From: Clostridium fallax
GTDB taxonomy: Bacteria; Bacillota; Clostridia; Clostridiales; Clostridiaceae
DNA length: 64,000 nucleotides
Direction of reading: 5' to 3'
Assembly: GCF_900129365.1 (NCBI RefSeq)
Contig: NZ_FQVM01000008.1
Span: forward strand, 35,870-99,869
Shown: positions 9,349 to 19,067 of the stretch, one piece after another
Position numbering within the stretch: the first letter of the stretch is position 1
Layout: each line of letters begins with the position of its first letter
Translations under genes and position numbers: made by a program
The notes under the pieces: model-generated
The model's input: only the letters and a program-made list of their open reading frames with translations
Told to the model about the DNA's origin: nothing
Databases searched by the model: none

Positions 9349-10569
9349 TTAACCCTCCTCAGATATCTTTTGGAGTATACCTAATGCAAAAAACATTGTA
9401 AGCATAGATGTTCCTCCATAGCTTACTAAAGGAAGTGCTATACCTGTTAAAGGAATAACTGCAAAAATTCCACCTATGATTACTAAAACCTGCATAGCTA
9501 TCATTGCACTAAATCCTACTGCATTTAACTGAGAAAATTTACTGCTAGTATTTAAAGCTGCTCTCATTCCTCTATAAAATAATAAAAAATATACTAACAT
9601 AACACCAATACCAAAAACAAGTCCTAATTCTTCACATATAGCTGCAAATATAAAGTCATTGTAATTAAATGGTATAAATCCTGGATAACCTTGCCCTAAT
9701 CCTGATCCTAAAATACCACCAGATGACATGGCATAAAGTCCTTGAACTATTTGATAACTTTCATTATTTGCATATTTCCAAACATCTTTCCATATTAAAA
9801 CTCTCTTTCTAACATGGGAAAATAGATTATAACTAAAAAACGCTCCAACTACAAATAATCCTAAACATGTTATAACATACTTCATTTTAGATGTTGCTAT
9901 ATATAACATTGTTACTGAAATTCCAAAAAATATAAGTGCTGAACCTAAATCTCTTTGTAAAACCATACATCCTAAAGCACCCATAACCACTAAAGCTGGT
10001 TCTAATAATTGTTTAAAGTCCTCTTTTAGATTTTTTTTATCTTCATAATTAGCTAAAGCTGATGCTAAATATAAAACCAAGAATATTTTTCCTATTTCTG
10101 AGGGTTGAAAACTAAATCCACCTATAACAACCCAGTTTTTAGAACCATTCCTTGCTTGCCCTATTAGCAATGCCATAGGCATAAAAATAGCTATAGCTGT
10201 TAGATATAAATATTTATATTTAGCAAAGCTTCTTAGATTTGGTAATAAAACAACTATTAACACATAACAAGTCATACCTGCTACAAACCAAATAAGTTGC
10301 TTTATTGCTAGTTTAGAATCTAATCTATATATTACTGCTAAACCTATAACTGCCAATACACTTGCAAAAACCAATAAAAATTTATCCCCATCTGGGAAAA
10401 ACTTTCTAACTATAAAGTGTGCTAAAGCTATAATAACTATTGATATTGTACCCATTAACAATGCTGTTTTATCTACAGGATTTTTTAATAAAGCAAGATT
10501 AATAAAAAGACCTGCACATAATAGATATGTCATAAGTAGCAATCTTCTCTCATATTTTAGTGAGCTCAT
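9349..10569 (-). CDS. FtsW/RodA/SpoVE-family SEDS peptidoglycan glycosyltransferase
   Basis: A polytopic SEDS protein with about ten membrane segments that polymerises lipid II into glycan strands together with its class B PBP partner, encoded next downstream. Characteristic motifs are NGSKNWVVIGGFSFQPSEIGK (the conserved GxxxWxxxGxxxxQPSE), RDLGSALIFF and the closing IPLTGIALPLVSYGGTSMLT. I take the start as the ATG at 10569 (MSSLKYERR, 406 residues) with GAGGTGG upstream; the reading from 10578 begins with a GTG lying inside that site. Confidence 0.94.
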   Translation of the reverse strand: MSSLKYERRLLLMTYLLCAGLFINLALLKNPVDKTALLMGTISIVIIALAHFIVRKFFPDGDKFLLVFASVLAVIGLAVIYRLDSKLAIKQLIWFVAGMTCYVLIVVLLPNLRSFAKYKYLYLTAIAIFMPMALLIGQARNGSKNWVVIGGFSFQPSEIGKIFLVLYLASALANYEDKKNLKEDFKQLLEPALVVMGALGCMVLQRDLGSALIFFGISVTMLYIATSKMKYVITCLGLFVVGAFFSYNLFSHVRKRVLIWKDVWKYANNESYQIVQGLYAMSSGGILGSGLGQGYPGFIPFNYNDFIFAAICEELGLVFGIGVMLVYFLLFYRGMRAALNTSSKFSQLNAVGFSAMIAMQVLVIIGGIFAVIPLTGIALPLVSYGGTSMLTMFFALGILQKISEEG

Positions 10570-10582
10570 TATTTCCACCTCA

Positions 10583-11023
10583 TTAATCTATAACTTTTAA
10601 TATGGTACTACCTAATCTTATTTCATCATTTACTTTTAACTTAACCTTACCTTTTACTTGATTGTTATTAAGAAAAGTTCCATTAGTACTATTAAGATCC
10701 TCTAAATAAAATTCATCATTCTTAACATAAACTTTTGCATGAGATCCAGATACAAACTTATCTTGTATAACTATAGAGTTCTCTTCTCTTCTTCCTATAG
10801 TTATAGTTTCTCTTACAGGTATCACCGATCCACTTTTTAAATTTTGGCTTTCTCCAGCACTAATTACTTCTAAGCCATGTACCTTTCTATTTTTAACAAC
10901 TTTTTTCTTCTTTCCACCTTTAACATCTTTATACATTATCCTTAGTGCATAATAAATTATGGCATAAAGTATAATTGCAAAAAATATTGTAAATATTCCA
11001 CTCATTAATTTTGTAAAATTCAT
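10583..11023 (-). CDS. Membrane-anchored FHA-domain protein
   Basis: A 146-residue protein: one N-terminal membrane helix (residues ~10-30), a basic linker (KGGKKKKVVKNRK), then a forkhead-associated domain with the conserved TIGRREENSI, SGSHAKV and LNSTNGTFLN motifs, the surface that binds phosphothreonine. FHA proteins encoded beside ftsW/PBP pairs are thought to link Ser/Thr kinase signalling to wall synthesis; no kinase gene is in this window. It heads the cassette FHA-FtsW-PBP-UvrC. Confidence 0.9.
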   Translation of the reverse strand: MNFTKLMSGIFTIFFAIILYAIIYYALRIMYKDVKGGKKKKVVKNRKVHGLEVISAGESQNLKSGSVIPVRETITIGRREENSIVIQDKFVSGSHAKVYVKNDEFYLEDLNSTNGTFLNNNQVKGKVKLKVNDEIRLGSTILKVID

Positions 11024-11264
11024 ATCTTCACCTCAATAATAGCAATGTATTTATCAATTCTGCATATTCGTTCATAATAATTATACAACAAAATTTTGGT
11101 CAATATATAACAACATTGTAAATATGGTAACATAATTCCTCGTAAAAATTAATATCTATAAACATATTTTATTTTATACTAAAATATTTATTTTAATATA
11201 ACTAAACCACAAAAATTATTTATTTTTAATACTATTTCACATATTATTTTTTATTTATATTATG

Positions 11265-11297
11265 TAAAAGTAAAGGATAGACCTAAAGCCTATCCTT
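11265..11297 (-). terminator. Terminator after uvrA
   Basis: Stem AAGGATAG / CTATCCTT (11273-11280 and 11290-11297) followed on the minus strand by TACTTTTAC. Confidence 0.75.
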
Positions 11298-11313
11298 AAT
11301 TATTAAGCTAAAA

Positions 11314-14145
11314 TTAATTTATATCCAAATATTTACCTAAGTATTTTCCAGTATAAGATTCTTTAGCCTTGCATATACTCTCTGGCGTCCCCGAAGTTAC
11401 AATATTTCCACCTTTATCTCCACCTTCTGGCCCTAAATCTATTATATAATCTGCACATTTTATCATATCTAAATTATGTTCTATTACAACTACTGTATTT
11501 CCTGCATCTACTAATCTTTGTAATATATCAATAAGCCTCTTTATATCATCTATATGAAGTCCCGTAGTAGGTTCATCTAATATATATAGTGTTTTACCTG
11601 TACTTCTTTTTGAAAGTTCATAGGCTAATTTTATTCTTTGTGCCTCCCCTCCAGAAAGCTGAGTTGATGGTTGACCTAATCTTATATAACCAAGGCCTAC
11701 ATCATAAAGAGTTTGAATTTTATTTTTAATTCTAGGTATATTTTCGAAGAATTCTAAAGCTTCCTCTACTGTCATATTTAATATATCATCTATATTTTTC
11801 CCTTTGTATTTGACTTCTAAGGTTTCTCTATTATATCTTTTTCCTTTACATACCTCACAAGGTACATAAACATCAGAAAGGAACTGCATCTCTATTCTTA
11901 TAATTCCATCACCAGAACAGGCTTCACATCTTCCACCCTTCACATTAAAACTAAATCTTCCTGGTTTATATCCTCTCATCTTAGCCTCTGGTGTAGTTGA
12001 GAAAAGTTCTCTAATTATATCAAAAACGCCTGTATAAGTTGCTGGATTTGATCTTGGAGTTCTACCTATTGGGCTTTGATCTATATCTATTATCTTATCT
12101 ATATTTTCATATCCAAGTATTTCTTTGTGTTGACCTGGAATTTGCTTTCCTTTATTTATTAATTTATTAAGCCCTTTATATAATACTTCATTTATTAAGG
12201 TACTCTTTCCAGATCCTGATACTCCAGTTACAATATTTAAAACACCTAAAGGTATCTTAACATTAACATTCTTAAGGTTATTTTCTTTTGCTCCTTTTAT
12301 AGTTATAAAATTACCATTGCCTCTTCTTCTTTCTTTTGGTAAATCTATCTTTTTCTCACCAGTTAGATATTGACCTGTTATTGAATTTTTATTTTTCTTT
12401 ATATCTTCTAAGGTTCCAAAGGCAACTATTTCTCCACCTCTTTCACCTGCTCCAGGTCCTATATCTACTATATAATCCGCTGCCATCATTGTATCTTCGT
12501 CATGCTCTACTACAATTAATGTATTTCCAACATCTCTTAAATGTTTTAAGGTACTTATTAGTCTATCATTATCCCTTTGATGAAGCCCTATGCTTGGTTC
12601 ATCTAATATATATAAAACTCCCATAAGTTGAGATCCTATTTGAGTTGCTAATCTTATTCTTTGAGCTTCTCCACCAGATAATGTACCTGCATTTCTTGCT
12701 AAATCTAAATAATCTAACCCTACATTTTTTAAGAACTTTAATCTACTAGAGATTTCTTTTATTATTTGAGCACTTATTATTTTATTTTTTTCTGAAAGAT
12801 TTAAATTATCTATATAACCAATCTCATCATTAATAGATAACTTAGTAAATTGATAGATATTTTTGTCCCCAACAGTTACTGCTAAGGCTTCTGGTTTTAG
12901 TCTTGCCCCTTTACATTTAGGACAATAATTATCACTCATATATTGTTCTATCTCACCTTTTATATAATCTGAATTAGTTTCTTTATATCTTCTTTTTAAT
13001 CCGTTTATTTCACCTTCAAAAGCATGGTAGTATGTACCTGGCACTCCATCTTTGGTATAAAATACTTCTAACTTTTCTCCTTTAGTTCCATATAAAAGTA
13101 TATCAATAATACCTTTAGGTAAATCCTTTATAGGTGTGTTTAAATCAAAGTTATATCTTTTACTTAATGCTTGAAGAACACAATAAGTCCAAGAATCATC
13201 CTTTAGCCTTCCTTCTCCCCAAGAAGATATAGCCCCTTCCATTATGCTTAAACTTTTATTTGGAATTATTAAATCCTCATCTATCTCAAGCAAAGTTCCT
13301 AATCCATCGCATTTATCACATTTTCCAAAAGGAGAATTAAAAGAAAATAATCTAGGTGCTAATTCATCTATGCTTATTCCACAATCAGCGCAAGCATAAT
13401 TTTCCGAATAAAGAACATCTTCTCCTCCAACTATATTTATTATTACAAGTCCCTCTGCCAATTTTAAGGCTGTTTCTATAGAATCAGTAAGTCTACTTTC
13501 TATTCCTTCTTTTACTAATAATCTATCTACTACCGCTTCTATATTATGCTTAATGTTTTTTTCTAATTTTATATCTTCCTCAGTAAGTTCATACATTTCA
13601 TTATCTATTCTTGCTCTAACAAAACCATTTTTCTTTATATTTTCTAGTACCTTCTCATGAGTTCCCTTTCGTCCTCTAATTATAGGTGCTAAAACCTGTA
13701 TTTTACTTCTTTCCGGAAGCTCCATAACTTTATCTACTATTTGATCAACAGATTGTTGAGTTATCTCTTTTCCACACTTTGGACAATGAGGTACTCCTAC
13801 CCTAGCATATAAAAGTCTAAGATAATCATATATTTCTGTTACAGTTCCTACTGTAGACCTTGGATTTTTACTAGTTGTTTTTTGATCTATAGATATAGCT
13901 GGTGATAATCCTTCTATATATTCTACATCTGGCTTATCCATTTGACCTAGAAATTGTCTTGCGTAAGCAGATAAAGATTCTACATATCTTCTTTGCCCCT
14001 CTGCATAAAGAGTATCAAAGGCTAATGATGATTTTCCGGAGCCTGATAATCCTGTAAACACTATTAATTTATCTCTAGGTATTTCTAAATCAACATTTTT
14101 TAGATTATGCACTTTTGCTCCTTTTATTATTATCTTATCTCTCAT
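11314..14145 (-). CDS. uvrA: Excinuclease ABC subunit A
   Basis: UvrA is the damage-recognition ATPase of nucleotide excision repair; a dimer loads UvrB. The 943-residue protein has two ABC ATPase modules with Walker A GLSGSGKSSLAF (~residue 30) and GVSGSGKSTLINEV (~640), signature LSGGEAQRIRLA (~490) and LSGGEAQRIKLA (~830), and zinc-binding cysteine clusters (CPKCGKE, CADCG..CDKCDG, CEACSGDG..CEVCKG). Full length. Although uvrB lies just upstream on the same strand, uvrA has its own promoter with a LexA-type box. Confidence 0.98.
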   Translation of the reverse strand: MRDKIIIKGAKVHNLKNVDLEIPRDKLIVFTGLSGSGKSSLAFDTLYAEGQRRYVESLSAYARQFLGQMDKPDVEYIEGLSPAISIDQKTTSKNPRSTVGTVTEIYDYLRLLYARVGVPHCPKCGKEITQQSVDQIVDKVMELPERSKIQVLAPIIRGRKGTHEKVLENIKKNGFVRARIDNEMYELTEEDIKLEKNIKHNIEAVVDRLLVKEGIESRLTDSIETALKLAEGLVIINIVGGEDVLYSENYACADCGISIDELAPRLFSFNSPFGKCDKCDGLGTLLEIDEDLIIPNKSLSIMEGAISSWGEGRLKDDSWTYCVLQALSKRYNFDLNTPIKDLPKGIIDILLYGTKGEKLEVFYTKDGVPGTYYHAFEGEINGLKRRYKETNSDYIKGEIEQYMSDNYCPKCKGARLKPEALAVTVGDKNIYQFTKLSINDEIGYIDNLNLSEKNKIISAQIIKEISSRLKFLKNVGLDYLDLARNAGTLSGGEAQRIRLATQIGSQLMGVLYILDEPSIGLHQRDNDRLISTLKHLRDVGNTLIVVEHDEDTMMAADYIVDIGPGAGERGGEIVAFGTLEDIKKNKNSITGQYLTGEKKIDLPKERRRGNGNFITIKGAKENNLKNVNVKIPLGVLNIVTGVSGSGKSTLINEVLYKGLNKLINKGKQIPGQHKEILGYENIDKIIDIDQSPIGRTPRSNPATYTGVFDIIRELFSTTPEAKMRGYKPGRFSFNVKGGRCEACSGDGIIRIEMQFLSDVYVPCEVCKGKRYNRETLEVKYKGKNIDDILNMTVEEALEFFENIPRIKNKIQTLYDVGLGYIRLGQPSTQLSGGEAQRIKLAYELSKRSTGKTLYILDEPTTGLHIDDIKRLIDILQRLVDAGNTVVVIEHNLDMIKCADYIIDLGPEGGDKGGNIVTSGTPESICKAKESYTGKYLGKYLDIN

Positions 14146-14264
14146 AATTACCTCTCCTGCTCTATAAGTGAATTAATACCTAAATAAATATAAACTTATC
14201 TCATTAACTAAATTTATATTTGGTTATAGTATATTATTTTCCCTTTTCCACTTATATTATTTAC

Positions 14265-14278
14265 TGAACATTTGTTCG
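14265..14278 (-). promoter_or_regulatory. LexA/SOS box in the uvrA promoter
   Basis: TGAACATTTGTTCG matches the Gram-positive SOS box core GAAC-N4-GTTC exactly. It lies about 10-20 bases downstream of the predicted uvrA -10, so LexA would block transcription initiation. Confidence 0.82.
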
Positions 14279-14286
14279 ATACTATA

Positions 14287-14315
14287 ATTTTAATATTCTA
14301 TATAATCTAAGTCAA
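14287..14315 (-). promoter_or_regulatory. uvrA promoter (sigma-A type)
   Basis: On the minus strand TTGACT (14315-14310), a 17-base spacer and TAAAAT (14292-14287), immediately upstream of the SOS box. Confidence 0.6.
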
Positions 14316-14326
14316 TGTCAAAAAAC

Positions 14327-16303
14327 TTAATTTTTTATCTTTTCTTTTAAACTTTTTATTAAATCCCTAAGTTCTGCCGCTCTTTCAAATTGAAGATTTT
14401 TTGCTGCAATCTTCATTTCTTCTTCATACTTTAATATTTGACTTTCTATACTTACTCCTTTTTGCTCTTGAATATCAAAATTATTAACCTCTTTGTCCTC
14501 AGTACTTTTTGTAGCCTCTATTATATCTCTTATTTCTTTAGTTATTGTTTTTGGTATTATTCCATGTTTCTTATTATATTCTTCTTGAATTTTTCTTCTT
14601 CTCTCTGTTTCATTTATGGCTTTGTTCATAGAATTAGTTATTCTGTCTGCATACATTATAACTTTACTTTCTGAGTTTCTAGCAGCTCTTCCTATAGTTT
14701 GTATTAATGATGTTTCTGAACGTAAGAATCCTTCTTTATCTGCATCTAAAATAGCAACTAATGCAACCTCTGGTATATCTAATCCCTCTCTTAAAAGATT
14801 TATTCCAACTAACACATCATCTTCTCCTAATCTTAAAGATTTTATTATTTTCATTCTTTCAATAGTCTTTATATCTGAATGCATATATGTTGCTTTTATT
14901 CCTAAATCCTTTAAATATTTAGTTAAATCTTCTGCCATTCTTTTAGTTAAAGTTGTTACTAATACTCTAAAACCTTTCTCTATAGTTTCTTTTATCTCCC
15001 CATATAAATCATCTATTTGCCCATCAACAGGTTTTATAATCACTTTAGGATCTACTAGTCCTGTAGGTCTAATTATTTGCTCTGCTACATTAGATGAATG
15101 CTCTAATTCATAAAGAGATGGAGTAGCTGATACAAATACTATTTGATTTATTTTATTCTCAAACTCATTAAACTTTAGAGGTCTATTATCATATGCACTT
15201 GGTAATCTAAAGCCATAATCTACTAATGTATTTTTTCTAGACCTATCTCCTCCATACATAGCCTTTACTTGTGGTAATGTAACATGGCTCTCATCTATAA
15301 ACATTAAATAATCATCTGGAAAATAATCTAATAATGTTTTAGGCGGAGTACCAGCCTCTCTGCCATCTAAAATTCTAGAATAATTTTCTATTCCAGTACA
15401 ATATCCCATCTCTCTTATCATCTCAATGTCAAAATTAGTTCTTTGCTTTAATCTTTGAGCCTCTAAAAGCTTATCTTCTGCTGTAAGTTCTTTTAATCTA
15501 TACTCTAATTCCTCTTCTATTATCTTTATAGCCCTTTCTAATTTATCAGAGGAAGTTGCAAAGTGAGATGCAGGGAATACCATTACGTGATTTCTTTCTG
15601 ATAAAATTTTCCCAGTTAACACATCAAATTCTCTTATTCTATCTATTTCATCTCCAAAAAACTCTACTCTTATTCCTTTATTAGAAGCAGATGCAGGTAT
15701 TATATCTAAAGAATCTCCTCTAACTCTAAAGGTTCCTCTTGCAAAATCTATATCATTTCTTTCATACTGTATTTCTATAAGCTTTTTTATTATCTCATCT
15801 CTATCCCTTTCCATTCCTTGTCTTAATGATAAAGTCAATTTTTTATATTCTTCTGGATTACCTAATCCATATATACAAGAAACAGAGGCTACTATAATTA
15901 CATCTCTTCTTTCAAGTAAAGCCGATGTAGCTGAGTGACGTAATTTATCTATCTCATCATTTATAGATGCATCCTTTTCAATATAAGTATCTGTTTGAGG
16001 AACATATGCCTCTGGTTGATAATAATCATAATAAGAAACAAAATATTCTACTATGTTATTAGGAAAAAACTCTTTAAACTCTGCACAAAGCTGAGCTGCC
16101 AATGTTTTATTATGAGCTAAAATTAAAGTAGGCTTTTGTACTCTTTCAATTATATTTGCCATAGTAAATGTTTTTCCTGATCCTGTAACTCCTAATAAAG
16201 TTTGACCTCTATACCCTTCTTTAATACCATTTACTATACTTTCAATCGCTTGTGGTTGATCTCCTGTAGGTTTGAATTTAGATACTATTTCAAAATTAGC
16301 CAT
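14327..16303 (-). CDS. uvrB: Excinuclease ABC subunit B
   Basis: UvrB is the helicase-like damage verifier handed to DNA by UvrA and the partner of UvrC. Visible motifs: Walker A LLGVTGSGKTFTMAN (~residue 38), the beta-hairpin YYDYYQPEAYVP, DESH box FIDESHVTLPQ, motif VI QTIGRAARN and the C-terminal UvrC-binding UVR domain (EEEMKIAAKNLQFERAAELRD). The start is set at ATG 16303 (MANFEIVSKF, 658 residues), 8 nt from AGGAG; the longer reading from a GTG at 16312 lies inside that site. A TTGACT/TAGAAT promoter is just upstream with no SOS box. Confidence 0.98.
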   Translation of the reverse strand: MANFEIVSKFKPTGDQPQAIESIVNGIKEGYRGQTLLGVTGSGKTFTMANIIERVQKPTLILAHNKTLAAQLCAEFKEFFPNNIVEYFVSYYDYYQPEAYVPQTDTYIEKDASINDEIDKLRHSATSALLERRDVIIVASVSCIYGLGNPEEYKKLTLSLRQGMERDRDEIIKKLIEIQYERNDIDFARGTFRVRGDSLDIIPASASNKGIRVEFFGDEIDRIREFDVLTGKILSERNHVMVFPASHFATSSDKLERAIKIIEEELEYRLKELTAEDKLLEAQRLKQRTNFDIEMIREMGYCTGIENYSRILDGREAGTPPKTLLDYFPDDYLMFIDESHVTLPQVKAMYGGDRSRKNTLVDYGFRLPSAYDNRPLKFNEFENKINQIVFVSATPSLYELEHSSNVAEQIIRPTGLVDPKVIIKPVDGQIDDLYGEIKETIEKGFRVLVTTLTKRMAEDLTKYLKDLGIKATYMHSDIKTIERMKIIKSLRLGEDDVLVGINLLREGLDIPEVALVAILDADKEGFLRSETSLIQTIGRAARNSESKVIMYADRITNSMNKAINETERRRKIQEEYNKKHGIIPKTITKEIRDIIEATKSTEDKEVNNFDIQEQKGVSIESQILKYEEEMKIAAKNLQFERAAELRDLIKSLKEKIKN

Positions 16304-16326
16304 ATAACTCACTCCTTTATTATTTC

Positions 16327-16356
16327 ATTCTATCCTTTTAAAATATTTTAAGTCAA
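16327..16356 (-). promoter_or_regulatory. uvrB promoter candidate
   Basis: On the minus strand TTGACT (16356-16351) and TAGAAT (16332-16327) with an 18-base spacer, between the upstream terminator and the uvrB Shine-Dalgarno. No GAAC-N4-GTTC is seen here, unlike uvrA. Confidence 0.5.
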
Positions 16357-16369
16357 TTATTATATAAAG

Positions 16370-16415
16370 AAAAAGCCCTACACATAATTTTATAAAATTA
16401 GTGTAGGGCTTTTTT
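16370..16415 (-). terminator. Terminator after the MinJ-like gene
   Basis: A 14-bp stem AAAAAGCCCTACAC / GTGTAGGGCTTTTT (16370-16383 and 16402-16415) with T-runs on both strands. Confidence 0.88.
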
Positions 16416-16430
16416 ATTTTAATATACCCT

Positions 16431-17705
16431 TTATTTACGATCTTTATTTTTAAGTTTATTTAATATTTCATTAAATTTCTTACTATCAAATTCTACTACA
16501 TCTTGTTTTCTTATAAGCCTTGGAACTAAAACCATTCCTACTCTTTTCTTTTCATCTGGCGAACAGATTATATCCTCTATCTTTCCATTAGTCTTCTTTA
16601 TTTTAAATAGTATATTTTTATAACCTTCTCTTATTGTATTGTAAACTTCTAATTCATTTTTTACACTTTCATTATTTACTTGTAGTATCTTATCTCCACT
16701 TTTTATTCCTAATTTTTTTGCTGGTGAATTAGGCGCTACTTCTAAAACTACTATTCCTTCGTTATCACTAACATATACTGGTGTACCTTTTTCTTCTAAC
16801 TTTCTTTGAATTTTTAACATAAATTCATGAGCTAATGGTACAAATATTACTACTACAAGTTGAAATACCACACCGAACTTTGCAATTAATGCTACCAATG
16901 AAATAACAACTCCAAAAATACTAATTGCTATTCCTGATGATATTTTTTTCATTGATTTTGTTTTTGTAAAACTTACAGAATTAAATCCTATTATTCCATA
17001 GAAAGGCACTAAAACTAAAGCACCTACTTTAAGTAGCTCCTTTAAAGAATACTTATTAAAAAGTATTGGCCACCATGAAGGAATAGAACTAATAGAAGTC
17101 TTAGCTTCCGCTGAACTTAACATTACAAAAATCGCTATAGGCACAGCCCAATATCTCTTATAAGCAAATCCACCTAATATATTATCATCTTTATTGGTAA
17201 ATACCGGTACTGTTCCTTTATCTCCATCTATCATTACCAGTAGTCCTTCAACTATATGAAGTACTCCCACAAAAATAAATAGAGACATTATATTTACATT
17301 AATAGGTGACTTCATACCAGTATTATCATTAATTATTGAAAAAACTATACTTATTAAACCTAATGCCGCTCCTGAATAAGCAAAACATACAAATCTAGGT
17401 TTTAATAACATAAATATTATTGATATTATAAATAATATCTCTATTGGAGTACTTTCATCAAAGGTTACTCCTAAATATGTAAGTAAAAGTGTGCCTAATA
17501 TACCACCTAACATACCCATTACAATTTGTGAAATTGTAAGTTCTAGGAGAGAGTGTAAACTCTCCCCTATTATCATCTTTTGCATAACTGATATTTTTCT
17601 ATTTTGCATGTAAAACATTATTGCTAGCATAACAAGTATTGCTGCTAGTATAGGATCTACAATGGCATATGCTAGGGATCTCAGTGTATATACTGCAAAA
17701 TCCAT
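16431..17705 (-). CDS. Polytopic membrane protein with C-terminal PDZ domain (MinJ-like)
   Basis: A 424-residue protein with about eight membrane segments over residues 1-300 and a C-terminal PDZ domain (GIVVLEVAPNSPAKKLGIKSGDKILQVNNESV, ~315-345). This architecture and its place between ctpB/ftsEX and uvrBA match B. subtilis MinJ (YvjD), the scaffold joining DivIVA to MinD at the poles and septum. Sequence similarity to MinJ cannot be measured here, so the name is by architecture and synteny. It lies 12 bases after ctpB and probably shares its transcript. Confidence 0.8.
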   Translation of the reverse strand: MDFAVYTLRSLAYAIVDPILAAILVMLAIMFYMQNRKISVMQKMIIGESLHSLLELTISQIVMGMLGGILGTLLLTYLGVTFDESTPIEILFIISIIFMLLKPRFVCFAYSGAALGLISIVFSIINDNTGMKSPINVNIMSLFIFVGVLHIVEGLLVMIDGDKGTVPVFTNKDDNILGGFAYKRYWAVPIAIFVMLSSAEAKTSISSIPSWWPILFNKYSLKELLKVGALVLVPFYGIIGFNSVSFTKTKSMKKISSGIAISIFGVVISLVALIAKFGVVFQLVVVIFVPLAHEFMLKIQRKLEEKGTPVYVSDNEGIVVLEVAPNSPAKKLGIKSGDKILQVNNESVKNELEVYNTIREGYKNILFKIKKTNGKIEDIICSPDEKKRVGMVLVPRLIRKQDVVEFDSKKFNEILNKLKNKDRK

Positions 17706-17717
17706 AAAAAGATCCTC

Positions 17718-18977
17718 CTATTTTAATTTTTCATTGATTACCTCCAAAGCTTTTTCAAACTGTGGATCTGTATTTCTATCATAAGGCTTAGATTTTAATT
17801 CTTCTGGATAAGATATCTCAATATCTGGTTTAATTCCTATTTTATTTATGTTTTCTCCATTAGGAGTATAATACTTAGAAATTGTAACCTTTAGTGCTGA
17901 ACCTGATTCCTTATTAGGAAGAAGAACCTGAACTACTCCTTTTCCATAAGTAGTTTCTCCAACTAAAGTTCCTACTTTATAATCTCTTATAGCTCCTGAA
18001 ACTATCTCAGAAGCACTAGCACTTCTATTATTTGTAAGAACTACTAAAGGCATTCCTATAGCTATACCACCTTTTGATTCATTTTTAGTCTCATTTTTAT
18101 ATTTATCAATAGTAGATACTATAGTTTTATCTTTAGGAATAAAGTTAGAAACCACATCAACACTTTCTGTTAAATATCCACCTGGATTATCTCTCAAATC
18201 TAAAATTAAACCTTTTGCTCCCTTATCTTTAAGTTGCTGAAGCTGGTTTTTGAAGTCTTTTCCTGTTTCTTGTTCAAATCCAATTATTTGTATATAACCT
18301 ATGTTATTATTAATCAATTCAGATTTTACAGATTCAGTTTTTATTACCTCTCGCTTAAGCATTACATCAAAATTTCCCTTATCTTCTCTATTTAGAGTTA
18401 ATTTTATATCAGCCTGTTCTTTTCCCTTCATCATAGAAATTGCTTTTTCTAAATCATTAGCTCCAACTGAAGTATCATTAACTTTTAAAATAATATCTCC
18501 TTTTTTAATTCCTGCTTTTTCTGCAGGAGAATTTTTTAAAGGAGAAACTATTATTATTTTGTCATCTTTTACTCCTAATTGAATACCTAATCCATTATAA
18601 CTACCTTCACTTTTTTCTTTAAAATTTTCATACTCATCTGGATTCATATATACAGTATAAGGATCTTTTAATGATTCCGTCATACCTTTTATAGCCCCTT
18701 CCACAAGAGCATTTTCATTTATTTCTCCATCGTAGTATTTATAAAGTATATCTCTTATAGTAAATAATTCTTTAAACTTTGAAATATCTTTAACTCCAGA
18801 TAAGGATTTAGCAATTTCTTTATCATTTAAAGCAGGAGAATACTTTGAAAAAGCAAATTTACTCCCAAAATAAAATGATCCAAAGGCTGTTACAAAAAAT
18901 AATAAAACTATACTTAATGTAATTATAATTTTCTTATTGAAATTCTTGGCACTACCCTCTTTCTGTTCCATACCCAT
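17718..18977 (-). CDS. Carboxy-terminal processing peptidase, S41 family (CtpA/CtpB)
   Basis: An exported, membrane-tethered serine protease: N-terminal membrane segment (residues ~17-35), an N-terminal cap, a PDZ domain (SYNGLGIQLGV...IVSPLKNSPAEKAGIKKGDIILKVNDTSV, ~130-175) and an S41 catalytic domain with Ser in NRSASASEIVSG and Lys in TTYGKGVVQ. In Bacillus CtpB is secreted during sporulation and cleaves SpoIVFA to activate sigma-K. Encoded directly after ftsEX as in Bacillus. The length of 419 residues is normal. Confidence 0.93.
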   Translation of the reverse strand: MGMEQKEGSAKNFNKKIIITLSIVLLFFVTAFGSFYFGSKFAFSKYSPALNDKEIAKSLSGVKDISKFKELFTIRDILYKYYDGEINENALVEGAIKGMTESLKDPYTVYMNPDEYENFKEKSEGSYNGLGIQLGVKDDKIIIVSPLKNSPAEKAGIKKGDIILKVNDTSVGANDLEKAISMMKGKEQADIKLTLNREDKGNFDVMLKREVIKTESVKSELINNNIGYIQIIGFEQETGKDFKNQLQQLKDKGAKGLILDLRDNPGGYLTESVDVVSNFIPKDKTIVSTIDKYKNETKNESKGGIAIGMPLVVLTNNRSASASEIVSGAIRDYKVGTLVGETTYGKGVVQVLLPNKESGSALKVTISKYYTPNGENINKIGIKPDIEISYPEELKSKPYDRNTDPQFEKALEVINEKLK

Positions 18978-19067
18978 TTATAAATCACCCTTTCAGCTAA
19001 CCGATAAAACTCTAATATTTATATTCTTATCTATATAAAATATTATATTCTTTAAAACTGAAATTAA

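Noticed and set aside
14616..15113. A 165-codon plus-strand frame opposite uvrB
   Set aside because: It is a shadow of the highly conserved uvrB helicase region.
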